Shown here in pieces: positions 10,250-19,668 of a DNA stretch of 64,000 nt. The notes below the pieces were generated by a model. That model was not told the origin of the DNA and searched no databases. It worked only from the letters and a program-made list of their open reading frames with translations. Positions within the stretch are counted from its first letter, which is position 1. Each line of letters opens with the position of its first letter. This DNA comes from Litsea cubeba (taxonomy: Eukaryota; Streptophyta; Magnoliopsida; Laurales; Lauraceae), in contig CM022953.1 of the NCBI GenBank assembly GCA_012931725.1, positions 28,252,030-28,316,029 of the forward strand, read 5' to 3'. The position numbers and the translations under genes are program-made.

Positions 10250-12160
10250 CTATAATTTGATGAATTTCTCTTTATCACCAGTCATATGGCTTGAACAACC
10301 ACTATCAAGGACCCATGGTGCTGCCTTCTTTTGTGCATTGAATGCCGTTTGCACAATGAGAGATTCTTTGGGACTTTCTGCACTTTGCTTTGCTCTCCAA
10401 GCCTTGACTAACTTGGGTTTCTTTTCAACCTGAATTTTGTTAGCAATATGCAACCTACAATCCCTAGCCAAGTGTCCATAATTATGACACATATAGCACT
10501 CAATTTTGTGGCTACTTAGGATTGAAAAAGGATTCCTAGTCACAAATGGGCTGTTTCTTACATAGAATTTGCAATCAGCTCTTTTATGTCCAAATCTATT
10601 ACAATGATAGCAATAACCATAGAATCTGAACATTCTTCCTTTCTTAGGTGGCTGGTTAAACTTCATTACCTTTCTAACAAGAATGGACTCCTTTCTAGGT
10701 TGAGTGGGCTTCATAGAGTTAGAAGGTGCAGTGACTTGCTTCACAAACTCTTTCTTTTCAGGAGGTGCAATCTTAGAGGATTCACCTTTCTCAAATCCTA
10801 GACCAAATCTGAAGTGGGCTGGTCTTTGAACTTTCAGTAGTTCATTGAGTTTCATAGTCCCTTCAATCGCTTGGAGCGCTTTGAGTTTTTTGCTATTTTC
10901 CAAATTTTCAGCCTTTGCTCTAGCGATCTCAGTTTCAAGTTTCATAGCCTCTTCCTTTTTGATACTTATTTGGTTTTCAAGGACTTCTACCATTCTTTTA
11001 TATTCTTCTACTTGAGTTTTCAAAGAAATAATAGAACTTTCAGATTCATGGAGAAGTTTCAGATTTTTCTTACTTGATTTGCGTTCCATGCTAAGCTCCT
11101 CAAGTGCGGCTATGAGTTCCTCTTCAAGATTGACTTCAGCCTCCTCTTCCTCTTCTAGATCTAGCTCTTCTTCTTCTTCAACAGTGACCATGAAGAGAGC
11201 TTCGGTTGATTCATCATCGTCTGAAGTTTCAGACGTGCTGCCATCTTGTTGACATAGAAAGTTTTTAGCTTTGCCTCTTTTTCTGAAATTTCTCTTTCCT
11301 TTACTCGTTTCAGCATAAGAGTCATTATCATTGTCTTCTTTTAGCGGACACTTCGCAGCAAAGTGACCAACACTTCCACAATTGAAGCACTTAAAGGGTA
11401 GCTTCCCTTTGTACTTGCCAATGCTTCCTTTCTTCAACTTTCTAACAAATTGAGCCTCAAGCTCATCATCATCAGAATCAACATCATGACCAGCAGTCTC
11501 TTTTGCCTTTTTCTGAACTTTGAAGGCGGCTTCTTTATCAGATGAAGACGTCTTTCCTATGCGCATCTCATAGGCAGTTAGAGAACCATGTAATTCATCC
11601 ATGGAAAATGCATTCAGATCTTTGGCTTCTTCAATGGCTGAGACTTTTGAATCAAACCAGGGAAGAAGAGATCTTAGAACCTTTTTGACGATGACCGGCT
11701 CTTTAATCTCCTCCCCTAGTCCACGAATGTCATTCGTGACTTCGTTCACTCGTTGCAAATATGAGTCAACATTCTCGCTTTCCTCCATGCGAAGAGATTC
11801 AAATTGAGAGCGATGAGTTTGCAATTTGGCTTCTTTAATCTTCTCATCACCTTCATGTATGCTTTGCAACTTGTCCCAAATTTCCTTGGCTGTTTTGCAT
11901 GCAATTACTTTGACAAGCTCGCTGTCAACAAGGCCACTAAAGAGTGCATTCTGCGCCTTGGAGTCGTTGTCTGCCAACATCTTCGATGCTGTATCATTGG
12001 GTACGGTGGCAGCATTGTAACCGGCTCTGACAGCCTCCCTAACATCATAGCCAAGAGATTTGATGAAGGCTTGCATCCTAATCTTCCAAAAGGAGTAATT
12101 AGAACCATCAAACAGAGGTGCTTTCATATTCCCTGTATTGACTGCCATGTGATTTGACAA
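10250..12160 (-). CDS. gag: Inner copia gag and protease, ending at an in-frame TAG
   Basis: 636 codons from MSNHMAVNTGNMKAPLF. N-terminal copia Gag domain (about 15-200); lysine-rich stretch; CCHC knuckle 1 (CFNCGSVGHFAAKC, about 258-271); acidic region then heptad-like coiled coil (about 345-430); knuckle 2 (CYHCNRFGHKRADC, about 515); knuckle 3 (CYMCHNYGHLARDC, about 552); aspartic protease motif DSGCSSHMTGD (about 616). It forms the particle and packages RNA. The TAG at 10250-10252 stands where both sister copies have CAG (Gln), and the frame continues open beyond it. The simplest reading is a C-to-T nonsense mutation; leaky readthrough is possible but unsupported. The start is chosen because all three copies share it, with only a short leader upstream. 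Confidence 0.93.
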   Translation of the reverse strand: MSNHMAVNTGNMKAPLFDGSNYSFWKIRMQAFIKSLGYDVREAVRAGYNAATVPNDTASKMLADNDSKAQNALFSGLVDSELVKVIACKTAKEIWDKLQSIHEGDEKIKEAKLQTHRSQFESLRMEESENVDSYLQRVNEVTNDIRGLGEEIKEPVIVKKVLRSLLPWFDSKVSAIEEAKDLNAFSMDELHGSLTAYEMRIGKTSSSDKEAAFKVQKKAKETAGHDVDSDDDELEAQFVRKLKKGSIGKYKGKLPFKCFNCGSVGHFAAKCPLKEDNDNDSYAETSKGKRNFRKRGKAKNFLCQQDGSTSETSDDDESTEALFMVTVEEEEELDLEEEEEAEVNLEEELIAALEELSMERKSSKKNLKLLHESESSIISLKTQVEEYKRMVEVLENQISIKKEEAMKLETEIARAKAENLENSKKLKALQAIEGTMKLNELLKVQRPAHFRFGLGFEKGESSKIAPPEKKEFVKQVTAPSNSMKPTQPRKESILVRKVMKFNQPPKKGRMFRFYGYCYHCNRFGHKRADCKFYVRNSPFVTRNPFSILSSHKIECYMCHNYGHLARDCRLHIANKIQVEKKPKLVKAWRAKQSAESPKESLIVQTAFNAQKKAAPWVLDSGCSSHMTGDKEKFIKL

Positions 12161-12200
12161 GAGATCACCCTTAGCGTATTAAACTGATCAAGGGAACCTC

Positions 12201-12212
12201 GCTCTGATACCA
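12201..12212 (-). other. Primer binding site, initiator tRNA-Met type (inner element)
   Basis: Minus strand reads TGGTATCAGAGC two bases after the 5' LTR end (CCAACA-AT). This is the usual plant copia PBS, complementary to the 3' end of initiator tRNA-Met. Confidence 0.93.
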
Positions 12213-12826
12213 ATTGTTGGATACCGCGATCACTGAGAGGGGGGGGTGAATCAGTGATTTCTAAAAACAGGTCCAATTCAACAACAAAAACAAGTCAAAT
12301 CACACAATGACACCAGATTTAACGTGGTTCACCGAAAGGCTACGTCCACGGTTCAAAGACTGTCCGAACACCAATCCGGGACAGATCTGAATCTTATTTA
12401 GTCGCACCAACGACAAAGAGCACCAACCCTTAGTTTCAGATAGCACCAACTATCTAGGAAGCACCGACTCCCTTTACAATTTATCTGCACCCACAGATAG
12501 GATCACCAAACCCCTAACACCAAGCACCAACTTGATGTTAAAAACAGAATAGAAGATAAATTCTGTCTACAGCCCTTCCCCTCTACAATTCTCTCTCTCT
12601 CAATCCCTTACAAATTGAAATTAAAGCATAAACAGAGAGACACTTAACTCATGGACGAATCACCATCTTCAAGAGCATAATCTCGTCCACAATTGCTGTA
12701 AAAAACGTCACCACATCAGCACACAGCAACACACACCAGCAGCTTCTTCTTTCTCTCAAGAACTCTCTAAAACTCTTCTCTTCTGGTGTCTCTTCTTGGT
12801 GTATTTTTGAACGACCCAAGCATGCC

Positions 12827-12834
12827 TTTATATA
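12827..12834 (-). promoter_or_regulatory. TATA box of inner copia 5' LTR
   Basis: TATATAAA on the minus strand within CCTATATAAAGG, conserved at the same offset in the partner LTR. Transcription would start about 30 bases lower, near 12800, ahead of the pyrimidine-rich (+ strand) R/U5 stretch. Confidence 0.7.
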
Positions 12835-12966
12835 GGTTTTAATAACCCTTAATTGTATTCAAAACGGGCTACAATTCGTTTAGAAAGATTCCCAAACGAA
12901 ATAGATAAGTGTGCTGAATTTTCGTGCAAAACTTCTAATTCTGCGCAACTCTGGTTCCCGTGCTCG

Positions 12967-13156
12967 GTCGACATCCTGGCTTGCTCGGTCGACCGAAGAC
13001 ACTGACTGGAAACAGACAACTTTCGAGCTCGGTCGACATCCTGGGGTCCCGGTCGACCGAAGACACACTGTGTCACGAAAATAACTGAGAGGTGCCTTTT
13101 TCTGTTTCTGCAGGTTTCTTCTTGCTCGGTCGACCGCATGAAGAGCCCGGTCGACC
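12967..13156. promoter_or_regulatory. Phased GTCGAC palindrome cluster in copia U3
   Basis: Six GTCGAC cores inside the word gctcggtcgac arranged as three pairs, 20-21 bp within each pair (12967/12988, 13032/13052, 13130/13151), about 130-330 bp upstream of the TATA box. The same arrangement is in all complete LTRs here. Function is unknown; a bound dimeric factor is an inference. Confidence 0.6.
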
Positions 13157-13362
13157 GCGTGCTCTGCTTCAGGAATTCTGAATTCCTGACTGTTTCAATT
13201 CTGTTTCAATTCTGATTTCTTCTTTTAAGCTCTATCAACACCAGCTTATTAACATCATGTTTGTGACAATGTGTTGACAAGAATTCCAACTCAAAACAAT
13301 ACTTGAGATGCTAACTTCTTCAATTCATCAAAAGACTAATCATGTCATCTCAAATTCCAACA

Positions 13363-13367
13363 AACTG
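13363..13367. repeat. Target-site duplication AACTG, right copy
   Basis: Repeats 5888-5892; the outer element's leader (atcaagggagcctc) follows directly. Confidence 0.95.
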
Positions 13368-13381
13368 ATCAAGGGAGCCTC

Positions 13382-13393
13382 GCTCTGATACCA
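13382..13393 (-). other. Primer binding site of outer copia element
   Basis: TGGTATCAGAGC on the minus strand, two bases inside the outer 5' LTR. It is now separated from its gag by the 7.5-kb insertion. Confidence 0.92.
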
Positions 13394-13395
13394 AT

Positions 13396-14567
13396 TGTTG
13401 GATACCGCGATCACTGAGAGGGGGGGGGGTGAATCAGTGATTTCTAAAAACAGGTCCAATTCAACAACAAAACAACTCAAATCACACAATGACACCAGAT
13501 TTAACGTGGTTCACCGAAAGGCTACGTCCACGGTTCAAAGACTGTCCGAACACCAATCCGGGACAGATCTGAATCTTATTTAGTCGCACCAACGACAAAG
13601 AGCACCAACCCTTAGTTTCAGATAGCACCAACTATCTAGGAAGCACCGACTCCCTTTACAATTTATCTGCACCAACAGATAGGATCACCAAACCCCAGAC
13701 ATCAAGCACCAACTTGATGTAAAAACAGAATAGAAGATAAATTCTGTCTACAGCCCTTCCCCTCTACAATTCTCTCTCTCTCAATCCCTTACAAATTGAA
13801 AATTAAACATAAACAGAGAGACACTTATCTTATGGACGAAATACCATCTTCAAGAGCACATCCTCGTCCACACTTGCTGTAGAAAGATGCAGCACAACAG
13901 CACACAGCACCAGCACTCTTCTTCTCTCCAAAACTCTCTCTCTTCTTCTCTTCTCTTCTTTCTCTCTTCTGGTGTGTTTTTAGAACGACCCATACATGCC
14001 TTTTTATAGGTTATTGTAACCCTTAATTGTATTCAAAACAGGCTACAATTCGTTTAGAAAGAGTCCCAAACGAAATAGAGAATAGTGCTAAATTTTCGTG
14101 CTCAACTTCTAATTCTGCGCAACTCTGGTTCCCATGCTCGGTCGACATCCTGCCTTGCTCGGTCGACATCATACACTGTCTGGAATTAGTCAATTATCGC
14201 GCTCGGTCGACATCATGCCTTGCTCGGTCGACATCATACACTGCGCGGTCGACATCCTGGGATGCCCGGTCGACCGAAGACACACTGTGTCACGAAAATA
14301 ACTGAGAGGTGCCTGAATCTGTTTCTGCAGGTTTCTTCTTGCTCGGTCGACCGCATGGGGTGCTCGGTCGACCGCGTGCTCTGCTTCAGGAATTCTGAAT
14401 TCCTGACTGTTTCAATTCTGATTTCTTCTTTTAAGCTCTATCAACACTAGCCTATTATCATCATGCTTGTGACAATGTGTTGACAATAATTCCAACTCAA
14501 ATCAATACTTGAGATACTAATTTCTTCAATTCTTCAAAGACTACTCAAGTCATCTCAAATTCCAACA
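13396..14567 (-). repeat. 5' LTR of outer copia element
   Basis: 1,172 bp, TGTTGGATACC...TCCAACA on the + strand. It matches 1-723 over the shared part and has the eight-palindrome version of the U3 (GTCGAC from 14141, 21-bp steps). TATA-like TATAAAAA at 14001-14008, minus strand. The satellite (agcacttcactgg) begins immediately after 14567. Confidence 0.94.
14001..14008 (-). promoter_or_regulatory. TATA-like box of outer copia 5' LTR
   Basis: TATAAAAA on the minus strand, same LTR position as TATATAAA in the inner copy. Transcripts from here would now read into the inserted element, not the outer gag. Confidence 0.6.
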
Positions 14568-14569
14568 AG

Positions 14570-16269
14570 CACTTCACTGGAGGATAGAGTAACTTGTAGG
14601 AACTGGCGATTCACAAATAGGACTCCCGGTTAGAGAATTACGAGCGAAACATAGGATTTTCCAACAATGAGGCTCCAAAACGTCCCACCGGGGGTCCGAA
14701 ATGGGAAACGGCCGCCGGAAAAATTGAAAACATGCACGAACACTTCCCTAGAGGATATAGTAACTTGTAGGAACAGATGGTTCGCAAATAGGACTCCCAG
14801 TTAGATAATTAGGAGCGAAACATAGGATTCTCCAACACTTTGGATCCAAAACGGCTCGCCGGGGCTCCGGAACTAGAAACGGCCGCCGGAAAAATCGGAA
14901 ACCGGCACGGGCACTTTGCTCAAGAATAGAGTAATTTGTAGTAATTGACGGTTAGCAAATAGGACTCCCGGTTAGAGAACTACGAGCCAAACATTGGATT
15001 TTCCAACACCTCGGCTCCAAAACGGCCCACCGGGGGTCCGGATTGGGAAATGGCCGCCAGAAGAATCGAAAACATGCACAAGCACTTCTCTCGAGGATAG
15101 AGTAAACTGAAGGAACTGACGGTTCGCAAATAGGACTCCCGGTTAGAGAATTCCGAGCGAAACAAAGGATTTTCCAACACCTAGGATCCAAAACGGCCCG
15201 CCGAGTGTCCGGAATGGGAAACGGCCGCCGAAAAAATTGAAAATCGGCACGAGCACTTCACTCGAGGGTAATGTAACTTGTAGTAACAGACGTATCCTAA
15301 ATAGGACGAGTATTACGAGCAAAACATAGGATTTCCCAACGCCCACGCTCCAAAATGGCCCGCCTTGGGTCAGGAATGGGAAACGGCCCTCGGAAAAATC
15401 GAAAATATCCACGAGCACTTCACTCTAGGTTAGAGTAACTTGTAGGAACTGACAGTTTGTAAATAGGACTCCCGATTAGAGAATTACGAGCGAGCATAGG
15501 ATTTTCCAACACTTAGGTTCCAAAACCGCCCGCCGGGGGTTAGGAACCGGAAACGGCCACCGAAAAAATTGAAAACCGGCACGAGCACTTCGTTTGAAGG
15601 TAAAATAATTTGTAGGTACAGACGGTTCGCTAATAGGACTCCCGGTTAGACAATTATGAGCGAAACATAGGATTTTCTAACACTTCGGCTCGAAAAAGGC
15701 CCCCTGGGGGTCCGGAACGGGAAACGGCCGCCGAAAAAATTGGAAACCGGCACCAGCACATCACTGGAGGATATAGTAACTTGTACGAACTGACGATTCG
15801 TAAATGGGACACCCGGTTAGAGAATTACGAGCGAAACATAGGATTTTCCAACAATAAGGCACCAAAACGACCCACCGAGGGTCCAAAATGGGAAACGGCC
15901 GTCGGAAAAATTGAAAACTTACACGAGCACTTCCCTAGAGGATATAGTAACTTGTAGGAACTGAGGGTTCTTAAATAGGACTCCCGGTTAGATAATTACG
16001 AGCGAAACATAGGATTTTCCAACACTTTGGATAAAAAATGGCTCGCCGGGGGTTCGGAACTTGAAACGGCCGTTGGAAAAATCGGAAACCGGCAAGAGCA
16101 CTTCGCTCAAGGGTAGAGTAATTTGTAGTAATTGACGGTTAGCAAATAGGACTCCCGATTAGAGAACTACGAGCTAAACATTGGATTTTCCAACACTTCG
16201 GCTCCAAAACGGCCCACCGGCGGTCCGGAACGGGAAACGGCCGCCGAAATAATCAGAAACCGGCTCGAG
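14570..16269. repeat. Higher-order repeat copy 1 (ten monomers, 1,700 bp)
   Basis: Monomer starts (cactt) at 14570, 14741, 14912, 15083, 15254, 15416, 15586, 15757, 15928 and 16099. The same ordered types restart at 16270. Confidence 0.88.
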
Positions 16270-17969
16270 CACTTCACTGGAGGATAGAGTAACTTGTAGG
16301 AACTGGCGATTCGCAAATAGGACTCCCGGTTAGAGAATTACGAGCGAAACATAGGATTTTCCAACAATAAGGCTCCAAAACGTCCCACCGAGGGTCCGAA
16401 ACGGGAAACGGCCGCCAAAAAAATTGAAAACATGCACGAACACTTCCCTAGAGGATATAGTAACTTGTAGGAACTGAGGGTTCGCAAATAGGACTCCCAG
16501 TTAGATAATTACGAGCGAAACATAGGATTCTCCAACACTTTGGATCCAAAACGGCTCGCTGGGGCTCCGGAACTAGAAACGGCCGTCGGAAAAATCAGAA
16601 ACCGGCACGGGCACTTTGCTCAAGGGTAGAGTAATTTGTAGTAATTGACGGTTAGCAAATAGGACTCCCGGTTAGAGAACTACAAGCCAAACATTGGATT
16701 TTCCAACACTTCGGCTCCAGAACGGCCCACCGGGGGTCCGGAACGGGAAATGGCCGCCAGAAGAATCGAAAACATGCACAAGCACTTCTCTCGAGGATAG
16801 AGTAAACTGAAGGAACTGACGGTTCGCAAATAGGACTCCCGGTTAGAGAATTCTGAGCGAAACAAACGATTTTCCAACACCTAGGATCCAAAACGGCCCG
16901 CCGAGTGTCCGGAACGGGAAACGGCCGCCGAAAAAATTGAAAATCGGCACGAGCACTTCACTCGAGGGTAATGTAACTTGTAGGAACAGACGGTTCGTAA
17001 ATAGAACGAGTATTACGAGCAAAACATAGGATTTCCCAACTCCCACGCTCCAAAATGGCCCGCCTTGGGTCAGGAATGGGAAACGACCCCCGGAAAAATC
17101 GAAAATAGCCACGAGCACTTCACTCTAGGTTAGAGTAACTTGTAGGAACTGACAGTTCGTAAATAGGACTCCCGATTAGAGAATTACGAGCGTGCATAGG
17201 ATTTTCCAACACTTAGGTTCCAAAACCGCCCGCCGGGGGTTAGGAACCGGAAACGGCCCCCGAAAAATTCGAAAACCGGCACGAACACTTCGTTTGAAGG
17301 TAAAATAATTTGTAGGAACAGACGGTTCGCTAATAGGACTCCCGGTTAGACAATTATGAGCGAAACATAGGATTTTCTAACACTTCGGCTCGAAAAAGGC
17401 CCCCTCGGGGTCCGAAATGGGAAACGGCCCCCGAAAAAATTGGAAACCGGCACGAGCACTTCACTGGAGGATATAGTAACTTGTACGAACTGACGATTCG
17501 TAAATAGGACACCCGGTTAGAGAATTACGAGCGAAACATAGGATTTTCCAACAATAAGGCACCAAAACGACCCACCGAGGGTCCAAAATGGGAAACGGCC
17601 GTCGGAAAAATTGAAAACTTACACGAGCACTTCCCTAGAGGATATAGTAACTTGTAGGAACTGAGGGTTCTTAAATAGGACTCCCGGTTAGATAATTACG
17701 AGCGAAACATAGGATTTTCCAACACTTTGGATAAAAAATGGCTCGTCGGGGGTTCGGAACTTGAAACGGCCGTTGGAAAAATCGGAAACCGGCAAGAGCA
17801 CTTCGCTCAAGGGTAGAGTAATTTGTAGTAATTGACGGTTAGCAAATAGGACTCCCGATTAGAGAACTACGAGCCAAATATTGGATTTTCCAACACTTCG
17901 GCTCCAAAACGGCCCACCGGCGGTCCGGAACGGGAAACGGCCGCCGAAATAATCAGAAACCGGCTCGAG
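16270..17969. repeat. Higher-order repeat copy 2 (1,700 bp)
   Basis: Starts at 16270, 16441, 16612, 16783, 16954, 17116, 17286, 17457, 17628 and 17799, giving monomer lengths 171x4, 162, 170, 171x4. It is nearly identical to copy 1 position by position, far closer than adjacent monomers are to one another. Confidence 0.9.
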
Positions 17970-19668
17970 CACTTCACTGGAGGATAGAGTAACTTGTAGG
18001 AACTGGCGATTCGCAAATAGGACTCCCGGTAAGAGAATTACGAGCGAAACATAGGATTTCCCAACAATAAGGCTCCAAAACGTCCCACCGAGGGTCCGAA
18101 ACGGGAAACGGCCGCCGGAAAAATTGAAAACTTGCACGAGCACTTAACTAGAGGATATAGTAACTTGTAGGAACTGTGGCTTCGCAAATAGCACTCCCGG
18201 TTAGAGAATTACGAGCGAAACATAGGATTTTCCAACACTTTGGATCCAAAACGGCTCGCCGGGGGTCCGGAACAGGAAACGGCCGTCGGAAAATTGGAAA
18301 CCGGCATGAGCACTTCGCTCAAGAGTCGAGTAATTTATAGTAATTGACGGTTAGCAAATAGGACTCCCGGTTAGAGAACTACGAGCCAAACATTGGATTT
18401 TCCAACACTTCGGCTCCAAAAGGGCCCACCGGGGGTCCGGAACTGGAAATGGCCGCCAGAAGAATCGAAAACAATCACGAGCACTTTGCTCGAGGATAGA
18501 GTAAACGGAAGGAATTGAGGGTTTCGGAAATAGGACTCCCGGTTAGAGAATTCCGAGCGAAACAAAGGATTTTCCAACACCTAGGATCCAAAACGGCCCG
18601 CCGAGTGTCCGGAATGGGAAACGGCCGCCAGAAAAATTGAAAATCGGCACGAGCACTTCACTCGAGGGTAATGTAACTTGTAGGAACAGACGGTTCGCAA
18701 ATAGGACGAGTATTACGAGCAAAACATAGGATTTCCCAACACTCACGCTCCAAACTGGCCCGCCGTGGGTCAGGAACGGGAAACGGCCCCCGGAAAAATC
18801 GAAAATAGCAAAGAGCACTTCACTCTAGGGTAGAGTAACTTGTTGGAACTGATAGTTCGTAAATAGGACTCCCGATTAGAGAATTACGAGCTAGCATAGA
18901 ATTTTCCAACACTTAGGTTCCAATACCGCCCGCCGGGGGTTAGGATGCGGAAACGGCCCCCGAAAAAAGCGTAAATAGCACGAGCACTTCGTTTGACGGT
19001 AAAGTGATCTGTAGGAATAGACGGTTCGATAATAGGACTCCCGGTTAGAGAATTAGAAGCGAAACATAGGATTTTCCAACACTTCGGCTCGAAAAAGGCC
19101 CCCTGGGGGTACGGAAAGGGAAACGGCCGTCGAAAAAATCGGAAACCGGCACGAGCACTTCACTGGAGGATAGAGTAACTTATAGGAACTGACGATTCTC
19201 AAATAGGACTCCCGGTTAGAGAATTACTAGCGAAACATAGGATTTTCCAACAATAAGGCTCCAAAACGTCCCACCGAGGGTCCGAAAATGGAAACGGCCG
19301 CCGGAAAAATTGAAAACTTACACGAGCACTTCCCTAGAGGATATAGTAACTTGTAGGAACTGAGGGTTCTTAAATAGGACTCCCTGTTAGATAATTACGA
19401 GCGAAACATAGGATTTTCCAACACCTGGGATAAAAAATGGCTCGCCGGGGGTCCGGAACTTGAAACGGCCGTCGGAAAAATAGGAAACCGGCAAGAGCAC
19501 TTCGCTCAAGGGTAGAGTAATTTTTAGTAATTGACGGTTAGCAAATAGGACTCCCGGTTAGAGAACTACGAGCCAAACATTGGATTTTCCAACACTTTGG
19601 CTCCCAAACGGCCCACCGGGGGTATGGAACGGAAAATGGCCGCCGAAAGAATCAAAAACATGCACGAG
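17970..19668. repeat. Higher-order repeat copy 3 (1,699 bp)
   Basis: Starts at 17970, 18141, 18311, 18482, 18654, 18816, 18985, 19156, 19327 and 19498, in the same type order. After 19669 the order changes: a gctcgagg monomer is followed by a variant with gctcgagggtagtgtaacc. Confidence 0.86.

Larger units (their letters stand above)
5893..13362 (-). mobile_element. Inner Sirevirus-like copia element, full length, nested in its own family
   Basis: 7,470 bp from LTR end to LTR end, with two 1,148-bp LTRs, PBS, gag-pol and PPT in correct order on the minus strand. The 5-bp AACTG duplication on both sides proves a single integration into the leader of the outer copy, between its PBS and its gag start. 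The LTRs differ at five sites by eye, so insertion is recent. Coding is uninterrupted except for one TAG. Confidence 0.96.
12215..13362 (-). repeat. 5' LTR of inner copia element
   Basis: 1,148 bp, TGTTGGA...TCCAACA. It is collinear base for base with 5893-7040 (constant offset 6322). Palindromes GTCGAC recur at the same positions (first at 12967). As the upstream LTR in element orientation it carries the active promoter. Confidence 0.95.
1..14567 (-). mobile_element. Outer Sirevirus-like Ty1/copia retrotransposon, interrupted by a younger copy
   Basis: Composite minus-strand element. Its 3' LTR (to 723) is cut by the window start, its internal region is 724-5892, and its leader and 5' LTR resume at 13368-14567 after the inserted inner copy (5893-13362). 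The outer LTRs share variants that the inner LTRs lack (for example the text around 1-60 and 13836-13895), which pairs them. Integrase precedes reverse transcriptase, so it is Ty1/copia. The Sirevirus assignment rests on the tRNA-Met PBS, several polypurine tracts, ~1.17-kb LTRs, a large Gag with three CCHC knuckles and a coiled coil, and RT motifs such as VARLEAIR. The right flank is satellite (agcacttcactgg), so it landed in the array. The left target duplication is outside the window. Confidence 0.9.

Noticed and set aside
10900..11150. Dynein light chain 8 binding motif in the Gag coiled coil (KTQV), as reported for Sirevirus Gag
   Set aside because: The motif does not match TQT fully and is KTEL in the third element, so it is not conserved here.
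5893..13395. Tandem LTR-int-LTR-int array formed by unequal recombination
   Set aside because: The AACTG duplication, LTR pairing and the stranded 28-bp leader at 13368-13395 are explained by nested insertion, not recombination.
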